Under the pieces are notes generated by a model, which was given only the letters and a program-made list of their open reading frames with translations, made no database searches and was not told the origin of the DNA. Positions 55,850-64,000 of a DNA stretch of 64,000 nucleotides are shown one piece after another. Numbering within the stretch: position 1 is the first letter of the stretch; every line of letters begins with the position of its first letter. The stretch comes from Klebsormidium nitens (lineage: Eukaryota > Streptophyta > Klebsormidiophyceae > Klebsormidiales > Klebsormidiaceae). Position numbers and translations under genes: made by a program. The stretch spans positions 26,882 through 90,881 of the forward strand of contig DF237131.1 of the NCBI GenBank assembly GCA_000708835.1, given 5' to 3'.

Positions 55850-58800
55850 ATGTCCAATGCCATGGCTTTGCTCGACTGCAAACCGGGCGTCAGAAGCAAT
55901 CTTCGCCATTGGCAACCAGCCGCTCAAAGAACAAACCCCCTTCTTGGACAGGAGGTTTCGCTGGTAGCAGGATGCAGAAACTCAGTTGTGAGTCCCTTAA
56001 GGCATTGGATTGGTGCTAGTCGTAGAGCGCCTTTGCTGAGTGCCGGTTTTGAATGTGGAGCGAATGGGGCCTGGAAAAGGCATTCAGGAGGAGCAAAGAA
56101 GGTGGGGGCGAGGGGGGCTCGGTTGGACTTGGACTGCTTCTCAAAAAGTGGTGGTACAGTAGAGAAGGTTGCCTCCAGTTGTGGGAGGCCACATTCGAAA
56201 GGCAAACCCTTTCAACTCTCTAGAAATAAAACGCGGGCAGAGGTGTTGAACGCTTCCACCGGCGGCCAAAGCGGCGTTGAGTTTGCTTCGCAAAGCGTTG
56301 GGCCGCAGGCAGCCAGCACTGAGTCTGAGTATGAGGAAGCCGAGTATGCTGTGGGGCGAACGGGAGGCGCTGAGGAGAGCCAGCCGGTGGCAAGCACTAG
56401 CGGCCGAGGCGAAACTATTCTTCCTTCAGGAGCGGAATCAAAGAGTGGCCGGAGAGCCAGAGGTAATGCGTCGCGCCAGTTCAGATATGATGGGGGTGAA
56501 CGGACACGAGCAAGATGGGACTTGAATATGATTGAAACAGAGAGTCCGGAGGCAAAAGAGCAAAAGAGAGCGAGAGCAGAAGTGCTTGGAGGGTCAGAGG
56601 AGAACGGGCGTCAAAAGCCAGCGCTTGGGGCGCGTTTTGACACAGAAACCAATGGCGGGACGCATTTGGGTGCGGTTTCTGGTAATGGTGTCGGAACTGA
56701 GGGTTCAGAGGCGCGCGAAGGGGGCCCGAAAGAAGCGCAGATGCACACGGACGAAAGCGCCGATGCTAATTTGGAAGAGAGGCGCACCCGGAGAGGGGGC
56801 CTGCTGGAACGGGGTGGGAATGCAGATTTCGCGCCCAGCTTGCAGAGCCTTCTGTTGACTTTGAAAAGTGCGAACAACTCTCCCCCGCCCCCAAGCGCCT
56901 CCGCCTCTTTCCCGGGCCAGAAAGACGACCCCCGCGAGTGGCGGCGGCCGCTCCCACCGTCAGACGCCCCCGAAACTGCCCCCCCAAAACGAAACCGGCG
57001 GCGCAGCAAGGCGCGCCAATTGGAGCCGCACCTAGTTACGCAGGTGGTGGAGGAACTGAAGCGGGAGCCGCAGTGGGGCAACATCGCAGGGATTCTTGAC
57101 AAGTGGGAGGGGAGAACTAGTCTGAGGAACTACGAGCTGCTGATGAAGGAGCTGTGCTGGCAGGGGGACTACCTGCGCAGCGTCAAGGCGTTTGCGTGGA
57201 TGAAGGAGCAGCGCAAGTGGTACCGCCCCAGGTCAGGCTGCTGCTTTCATTCTACGAAGGTGCTCTGGGGTGTATGAGGTTGGGTCAGCTCCCAGCTTGT
57301 CATGCGACTTTGCTGGATGTCAAGGTCTCCCGACAAGATTGTGATGAGCTGGGCATAGCCTTCATTGCTGCCGTGTGCACTGTAGGACCTTGTTTCGAGC
57401 AGAAATCGACAGCTGCTCCGAACAAGTGCACTGCGATCATGCGGTCTGGAGCTTAGAAATCATGGAATTCTATTCAAAGAACTTGTACAGTACTTCGGAA
57501 TTTACGGATGCAACTAATTTGTAAGCGTTTGGCAAGATGAATAAAAACCTGTTTTCTGCATCGCAGGGTCGAGATCTACAACCACCTCCTGCAAATGCTC
57601 TCACGCTACGGCAAGCTGGACTTCATCCGGGGCCTCTTCAAAGAGATGGACCTCTACAGCGTCATGCCGAACAGCGAGTCCTGGCAAGCGCTGATCTCAG
57701 CACATGGGAAAGCGGGTTCCACAGAGGGGGCGGTCTGGGCATTTGAGGAGATGCAGCGGCGGGGCGTGCCGGCAAACAACTGGTCGTACAACTGTCTGCT
57801 GTCGGCGTTTGCCCACGGGCGGGAGTGGCAGCGGGCGCTCGAGTACCTGGACAAGTGAGGCTTTTCAAGCTGTTTCCTTATGAGGGACGAGTGGAAAGAA
57901 GCATGGCCGTTTTTTTGCCTGAGATTGGCCGTCTGGGAGCTGCGTGTTTTGGTTTTCGTTGGCACTGGAATCTAAAGCACAGCAGAAGGTTTGCCAGGTG
58001 TGATGGCTCAGACAGGGGTGACCCTGTGCTCTGAAGAAGCCACCGTGTCATCCATCTTGTGGCAGCCTGTTGGAAGATTGGTGCCGTCTAGTTCCGTTTT
58101 CTGTTGGAAGCAAAGCGTCAGGAAAGCACTGAAAAGCAGAAGAGTCGCTTTACTTAGCACCCAAAGAATCTTGGAACACCAGATTGCAGACAGCAAGCCA
58201 GATCCAGCGATTCCTCTCTTTCGCCAGCTTACACAAGGATGGCAGCAGCTTATCAGCAATATCATAAGCTCTTACACCAACGATCTCTTTCCCCCACCCC
58301 TGGATGCCGGGATCTGAATTCCTGGTAAACGGGGAATGATGCACGAGGCTGCCCCGCTACCTCTCTTTCCTCTGTTCGCCACACCAGAGAAACCGACTCT
58401 AGAAGGGAAGGGCTGGAGAATATTGCAAACGTTTCGAGTCATTGAATGCCCTTTGTTTTGCCCAGTTCCGCTCCAGAATGCAAGCGGACGGCGACTCCCC
58501 TGACCGCATCACCTTGTACACGGTCCTCTCGCCGCGCTGCAAATGACTTGAATCATGCAATTGACCATCATTCCGTCCGTTTCGTTCCGCTTCAGGATGC
58601 AAGCGGACGGCATCTCTCCCGACCGCGTCACCTTTAATACGGTCCTCTCCGCGTGCCGCAACGGCGGCCAGTTCGAGCGGGCGATTGACATCTTCGAGTC
58701 CCTCCCCAAGCTCGGCATCTGCCCAAACCGCGTCACGTGCAACACCATGATCACGGTCTACTCCCGCATCGGCCACTTCGAGAAAGTGACGGCGCTGTTC

Positions 58801-61800
58801 GAGGAGATGCTGTCAGCTCCGGGGGGGTCCCAGCAGCGGCCGGACCTGCTCACGTACAATTCGGTGCTTCAGGTAAGGTTTAGCGGATGGTTGATTTTAA
58901 ACTTCTGGTTAGTGGATAAATGATGGCACTGTTTGAAGAGATGCTGGCCGCACCGGGGGGGTCCCATCAAGACGGCAAGTCTGCTCATTCTGCGGCCCAC
59001 TTTCTGCATGTATTCCGTTTCAATGTTACGGCGACAAGGAAGGCACTGAAATGCAATGAAGCAATCAACTGCTCCTTGCAGACTCGAATTTGAGCCTACT
59101 CCATGCCAGCGGAAAAGTAGCAATGGGCATTCTGCCCCTTACGATCGTACTACTAGGTTAGTCAACAAGTGGGAACCCTCAAGTGTAGCGAGCGCCAACC
59201 AAGCCCTAATTGTTCAAGCCTCAAGCAAAATCTTTCTCCATAGGCATACTCCATGAGCGGCGACATTGAGAGGGCGGGCGCGCTGTTCGACCGCATGCTG
59301 CAGCAGGGCCCCCGGCCGAGCCTGGTGACGTGGAACACGCTCATGTCGGCATATGCCAAGCTGGGGCGCCACGAGGAGGCACGTGCCCTGCTGCTGAGGC
59401 TGCGGCAGTACGGGAAGCGGCCGGACGTTGTCTCGTACTCGACGCTCCTGTCGGCATATGCCAAGGCGGGATTGGCCAAGGAGGCGCGAGGGGTGAGGAC
59501 GTGGGGGTTTCAGGGGCTTAAGCGTTCTTATGCTTTTAGAACCTCGGTTTTTGATGCATCCAGAATTATATGTGCGATGCTTCGCTTGTTGTCCGTTACG
59601 AGCTGGAAAGGACGAGTCACTTTGCACGTCAAGAAGCTTCACTCTCACAAGCATGGAACTGCAGGAGACTTCGAACATTAAAACTACGGTAGCTTTTCAA
59701 GGTTTTGGCGAACGGAGAAGCCCAGGTTGTTGACTTTCTGGTTTTGAAGGTTGAGCTTAATGTACTTTGCCAGAACCTGAGATCGTCCAAACCCTAGAAC
59801 CCGCTCTCTTGTTTTCCGCAGGTCTTTGAAGAAATGACAAATGAGGGCGTGAAGCCCAACGCCGTGACTTACAACGCGGTGATGGACGCGTATGCCAAGT
59901 CCAACGACCACGCGGCCGCGCTGACGTGGCTGGAAAAGATGCGTGCCGACGGCGTGACGCCAAATGTCGTCACCTACACGACGCTGATCAACGCGTGCGG
60001 GCGCGCGGGGCGCATCGAGGAGGCGGCGCGGGTGCTGGACGAGGCGGGGGAAAGCTCTGTGAACGTGGTAAGTGTCGGCCTCGCTTCTTCTCCGTCGTTA
60101 CGGATGCTGCCGTTTTGTGATCAGTTGGTCATCCTGACGGTTCTTCATCGTTTTCTGGCGCGTGTTGGACGAGCCGAGAGAAAGCTATAGGAACGTGGTG
60201 AATTCATTTTTGCCCTACCACTTCGCTTGTTTATTTCCGTTCGTTCCGAACGGTTTCACTGATTGTTGACTGCGTTCATCCTGTCGGGCTTTCTGTTCGG
60301 TTTGATTTGTTGTCGGCTCGGGTCCAGGTTACGTTCAACGGGATGCTCTACTCATTTGGTGCTAATGAGGCTATCAGCGCTACCTTTGCTTATGGATTGT
60401 TTCCATCCTGACGGGTTTGTTATCCGCCTAACTGAATGCCAACGCATTTCACTCAACGTTCGCAGCGAATCGTCGTGCGGCGCCAGTTGCTCTCAGCATG
60501 ATGCTGAATGGTAGGTTTTAGCGGCTTTCATAATAACCAGACTGAGTTTCACTTCGTCTTCAGGTGACGTTCAATGCGATGATCCACTCGTGCGGCGCCA
60601 ACGACGCGTTCGACGCGGCGATCCGCGTCTTCGAGGCAATGCGCGTGTCGGGGCTGCAGCCCAACATCGCGACGTACAATGGTGTGCTGGACAGCTTTGG
60701 GCGCGCGGGAAAGCTTGACGAGATGGAACAGGCGTTTCAGCAGATGCTGCGAGAGGGGCTGGTGCCAACGGTCGAAACGTTTACGATCATGATTGACCTG
60801 TACGGGAAGAAGGTAGGCCGGCCGTAATTGGACCCGTTTTGTTCTAGGTTACTGCTCTGCTTCGCTGTGCTGGGCTTCGCCCAGCGTCTCCCTTCCTGGA
60901 GGCTTCCGTTTGCTTTTTACGCCTTCTGGCGGCTGTAAGACGTTCAGGATGAGAGCCAACCTGTACGGAAAGAAGGGGGTTGAGTGGTCGCGTCTTGTTG
61001 GATTCAATGCTGCGTTTTGCTTTGCTCTGTGTTCCTTCGTTTTGCTTTCTTGTGCTTTGCTTTGCTGTGTCTATATGGCTGTGCTTCGCTCAGCGCTCCC
61101 GTCCCTTCGAGCGTTTACGCTTTCTGGTGACAGTCAAATTGATTAACGTCGAACAGAAGGTGGACCTTCACTGGTGTGTTTTTTACCGAAAGTTGGCGTT
61201 GGATGGAGACGGTCGGGGCTCTCGCACTATCAATCTTGGTGACTGCGTCCCCTTCCCTACGACTCTGTTCTACTTTTTCTAATTTCGTACCGGGACATGG
61301 CGTTCTCCACACAACGCTGCGATGCAAGCACACCTGCTCAAACAGGCCTCTCCCGTTGAAAACCGCGCAGCTACGGACTTCAAACGCATGTCTTCACGCT
61401 TCATGTGCCAACAAGTCTCTTCCGACAGGGGGCCCTGTGCCGCCTCAAGTTGCTCACTTTCTCACGCTGACTGTCGACCACTTTCTTTCCGACAGGGCCT
61501 CCCCGAGGAGGCATGGCGCACGTACGAGGCGATGAAGGCCGCGGGCTGCCCGCCCAACATCGTCACCATGACGTCACTCATCAACGCGTGCGCCAAGGGC
61601 AACATGTACTATGAGGGGCTGCTCGCATGGCAGGAGCTGCTGGCCATGGGGCTCGAACCGGATGTCGTCACTTATGGCGCACTCATCGAGATGTGCAACA
61701 AAAACGGCAACTTCGACGTGGCGCTCGAGTTCGGCGAGAAGATGCGGGACAGCGCGCGGCGCGCGGGCGGGCTCAAACCCAACCTGGTTATCTATAACCA

Positions 61801-62512
61801 GCTGTTAGCGGCGGCGGGGCGGCAGCGCGACTTCGACCTGTGCGTGGAGCTGTTCCAGGAGTTGCAGGACAACGGGCACGCGCCGAACAACTGGACGTTC
61901 CACGCGCTTATGGACGCGTTCGGCAGCGCGGGGCGGCCGGATAAGGTGGAGCGCATCTTCCGGGAGATGCACAACGTGTTCGGCGTCGACGCGAATTTGG
62001 TGTCGTATAACCTGCTGGTCGGGGCGTATGCCCGGGTCATCAACTCTCGGGCGCTGGACATCTTCGAGGAGATGAAAGAAAAGGGGATAGCGCCCAGCGT
62101 GATGACGTATAACTGGGTGCTTATGTATATGCGGAAGGCGGGCACCGGGCCGCAGAAAGCGATCCGGCTGTTTAGCGAGATGGTGGCCGGGGGGGTCGCC
62201 CCGACGGCCATAAGCTATGTCGAGATGGTCCGGATATTGCAGCGGGCGGGGATGGACGAGGAGGCGGCCGCAATGCAGAAGGAGTTGGAGTTAGTGCAGG
62301 GCGATGACGCAATTATGAGGGTTGCGGAGCTGACGTCAGAGCGGCAAGTTAGCTCAAGGGGAAACGCGGAAGTTGATTCTAGGGGTTCGTCTGATCTAGA
62401 AACGGATAACCCGGAAGAGTTGTTAGAAAACAAGGCTGGGTTGTCAGACGGGTTGGAAGGCGAGGCGGGCTGGAGACACCTGCTGGTCGCCACGGAGCGA
62501 GGGGTCGATTAG
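55850..62512 (+). CDS. Large P-class pentatricopeptide repeat (PPR) protein
   Basis: Seven exons: 55850-57231, 57567-57854, 58596-58872, 59244-59492, 59822-60067, 60564-60812 and 61496-62512. All phases agree and give 1235 residues. The first ~380 residues are low-complexity (Ser/Gly/Glu/Arg-rich) and may include a transit peptide. From NYELLMKELCWQGDYL onward about 20 PPR motifs of ~35 residues run without gap, e.g. VTFNTVLSACRNGGQFERAI, VTYTTLINACGRAGRIEEAA and VTYGALIEMCNKNGNFDVAL. No E, DYW or SMR domain is seen; the C-terminus is an acidic tail ending RGVD. P-class PPR proteins bind single-stranded organellar RNA. Exon borders fall inside motifs, and four introns contain degenerate copies of the neighbouring exon edge. 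The ATG at 55850 is the first in a frame open to the PPR region; the next ATG is four codons on. Confidence 0.93.
58462..58544 (+). repeat. Acceptor-side echo of PPR exon 3
   Basis: TTCCGCTCCAG|AATGCAAGCGGACGGC... copies the real junction TTCCGCTTCAG|GATGCAAGCGGACGGC (58596), 119-120 bp upstream. In the exon frame it reads MQADGDSPDRITLYTVLS against MQADGISPDRVTFNTVLS, then stops at a TGA. Confidence 0.9.
58915..58999 (+). repeat. Donor-side echo of PPR exon 3
   Basis: GGCACTGTTTGAAGAGATGC and the following CACCGGGGGGGTCCCAT copy exon bases 58785-58842 about 136 bp downstream. Similarity continues weakly to the exon-end equivalent; no donor is obvious. Confidence 0.85.
60140..60200 (+). repeat. 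Donor-side echo of PPR exon 5
   Basis: GCGCGTGTTGGACGAGCCGA-GAGAAAGCTATAGGAACGTG|GTGAAT copies the exon end GCGGGTGCTGGACGAGGCGG-...GTGAACGTG|GTAAGT about 127 bp downstream. Confidence 0.8.
60321..60515 (+). repeat. Two acceptor-side echoes of PPR exon 6
   Basis: Copy 1 (from ~60328) has GGTCCAG|GTTACGTTCAACGGGATG and reads VTFNGMLYSFGANEAISA against VTFNAMIHSCGANDAFDA. Copy 2 (~60450-60500) keeps ACGTTCGCAGCGA and TCGTGCGGCGCCAG but no AG at the junction. They lie one and two periods (~118 bp) upstream of the real exon start at 60564. Confidence 0.85.
60925..61160 (+). repeat. Donor-side echoes of PPR exon 6 end
   Basis: AACCTGTACGGAAAGAAG|GGGG (ending ~60976) copies GACCTGTACGGGAAGAAG|GTAG at 60812. 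A weaker copy ends near 61159 (GAACAGAAG|GTGG). The intervening GCTTCGC-CAGCG...CCTTC and TTTACGC-TTCTGG blocks are also duplicated. Confidence 0.7.
61337..61440 (+). repeat. Short acceptor echoes of PPR exon 7
   Basis: CTTCCGACAG|GGGGCCCTGTGCCG near 61427, and a weaker AAACAG|GCCTCTCCCG near 61346, resemble the real TTTCCGACAG|GGCCTCCCCGAGG (61496). Spacing is roughly 70-80 bp. Confidence 0.55.
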
Positions 62513-63807
62513 ATACTATTTTGAAGAAACAGATCAGGACAATAGCCTCGTTTTGAAACAGTGACTGTATTGATCTGAGCCATTGAGCTAGCGCGCGTCT
62601 CGTGGTACATTCGCAGAGATGTTTCAACCAACAAACGACATCAATATTTTGATTGTCCCTGCGAGTGCCTTGTTTCGAACTTCGTTCTGTTTCAATCGGA
62701 TTTGCAATCTGAAAGCTAAGTACCGGTGGCTTGCACGTTCGCAATGGTGGGCGCAAAAAGGTAATAAGTCGGCACACCTACGTTTCCGGGCAGCGCGACG
62801 ACTCTTGGCAAAGTCTGTCCTTACATCTTATCAGCATCATTGATATAGTACTCAGTCGGAAAGGCCACCGTCGACGATCCGCACATGGCACGAGAAGTTC
62901 AGATTTTGGGGTGCGCATTCATGCAAAGCATGCATGAGTGTATTGAGAGTGATGCAATGAGCTTGTGCTGGTCCACGCGGGTCAAATTGAGTTGGCCCGT
63001 AAATATCATTCTTGCCTCGATCAATCCCCATACTGAGCCGTGTGCAAGGGACAGCCGCCATCATTGCCCATGAGCTGGAGGCTCCATTAGCCATTAGTCC
63101 ATGAGGTGGGCGCCGGCGGCTATTGTATCTTTCCAGCCATGCTGAAATTAGGCTCAAAGCAGGACGGTGGATCATATATACCCTCATATACTCTCATCCA
63201 TACCCTTTCAAGCTAGTTTGTTCTTTCAATCGGTAGCAAGCAAAGATCTGGATCAAAACCATAGGTTCGTCTTGATGTAAAGCTTACGGCTGATACTTCT
63301 GTTCTCATGTTCCATGGTCACTGTCATGCACACGTAGGCGATGGCTTATGTGTGGAATCCGAACACGTTTTGGAGAGCTGCAATAATCTGGAAGATCTGG
63401 ACAACCAGTATGAGAACCACTGTTGGCACGGTCGAAAGCGGATGACTTTCATCACAGGCAACACAGGCTCGACTGCTCGCTGCTCTTTTTGGAGCATAGT
63501 GCCTTTTACATCAGGACAGTGCAAGAAGCTCACACTTGCCGCGCTCATTTACGAATTATGGGCCCCACGATCAAGCTTGAGTCGATGCAACGACAATGCT
63601 GTGCCCGGCCCGGAGCACAAAAATACGAGTACGCAGCACACACTGGAGAAGGACTCTCCATCCATTGATCAGCTTTGGCACAGTTCGGACTTGTAGCAGG
63701 TTGACCAAACATCCACCCAAGCCCGATACACAGAAACATTTGCACCGGTAAAATACGACCGTTTTGATTGTTCGATGCTGTCAGGGCCAGCCAGGCGCCA
63801 ATTCTGT
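62513..63807. other. Intergenic between converging genes
   Basis: 3' flank of the PPR gene and of the minus-strand gene at the right edge. Several short open frames occur but none has family resemblance or splice support. Confidence 0.4.
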
Positions 63808-64000
63808 TCAAAACTTGTCAAGATCCAAGCTCTCCACAACGCTTCCGGAAGTGTCGGCGGCCGCCTTAAGGGCGTTTGCCGTATCGCTGTAGCGCTTCAG
63901 GTCGTATCTCTCCAGCGCAGAGAGCGCGTTCTCACTCTCCGTAAAGAGCACACACTCGGCGCATCGCAGTGCGCCCTCCATGATCCCCGGCGCTTTCCTA
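63808..64000 (-). CDS. C-terminal exon of an unidentified protein (5' part outside window)
   Basis: On the minus strand a frame enters at the window edge and reads MEGALRCAECVLFTESENAL, SALERYDLKRYSDTANALKA, then ends SGSVVESLDLDKF with TGA at 63808-63810. No splice acceptor is needed within the window. The composition (amphipathic, Ala/Glu/Leu-rich, ending in an acidic KF tail) is coding-like. I do not recognise the family. Confidence 0.6.
   Translation of the reverse strand, partial: RKAPGIMEGALRCAECVLFTESENALSALERYDLKRYSDTANALKAAADTSGSVVESLDLDKF

Noticed and set aside
55286-55927. A 213-codon open frame on the minus strand, with a 138-codon frame on the plus strand
   Set aside because: It coincides with the MITE at 55309-55671; symmetry of the inverted repeats explains mirrored frames, and there is no family resemblance.
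62852-63696. Open frames of 110-130 codons on both strands in the right intergenic region
   Set aside because: No homology, unfavourable composition and no splice support.

Overview
The window reads as nuclear DNA of a photosynthetic eukaryote, most likely a streptophyte green alga (Klebsormidium-like; this is inference from gene content, not a database match). Every confident gene is split by GT-AG introns, with two GC-AG introns also seen. The proteins are of plant type: a chloroplast outer-membrane Omp85, a large P-class PPR protein, a plastid-type double START protein, a root-cap-domain secreted protein and a plant-type SLC35F transporter. Splice junctions were placed by hand from GT/AG signals, reading-phase agreement and protein-family continuity. 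In seven of the eight well-resolved genes all exon phases agree; one junction of the Omp85 gene stays open.

Layout: 1-1.6 kb, 3' end of a MYND-finger gene (+). 2.5-5.0 kb, tandem duplicate of a small unknown gene (-), duplicated together with its promoter. 5.5-11.5 kb, SLC35F-type transporter (+). 11.5-15.9 kb, no firm gene, only repeats. 15.9-21.0 kb, secreted cysteine-repeat/root-cap protein (+). 22.3-31.5 kb, Omp85 OEP80/Toc75-type gene (-), divergent from arsH (+, 32.9-35.6 kb). 36.7-40.1 kb, a truncated paralogue fragment (-) and a DUF3626-like gene (+). 41.5-47.0 kb, GNAT/GLYAT-like acyltransferase (-), lying between two ~400 bp direct repeats. 48.1-54.9 kb, double-START protein (-). 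55.3-55.7 kb, an intact MITE with TTA target duplications. 55.9-62.5 kb, PPR gene (+). The right edge holds the last exon of another minus-strand gene. The genes do not form one pathway; several are probably plastid proteins.

The most unusual feature runs through the whole window. Many introns contain decayed tandem copies of the neighbouring exon edge, including its splice site. In the SLC35F gene exon 4 has about nine degenerate acceptor-side copies upstream (period ~150 bp) and about five donor-side copies downstream (period ~104 bp). Similar 'exon-edge echoes' occur in the Omp85, double-START, PPR and root-cap genes, with periods of about 65-280 bp. Many keep the splice dinucleotide and the reading frame, and one (double-START gene) would add exactly 53 in-frame codons. 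I know of no description of this as a genome-wide habit. It could reflect intron growth by tandem duplication across exon-intron junctions and a reservoir of alternative splice sites.
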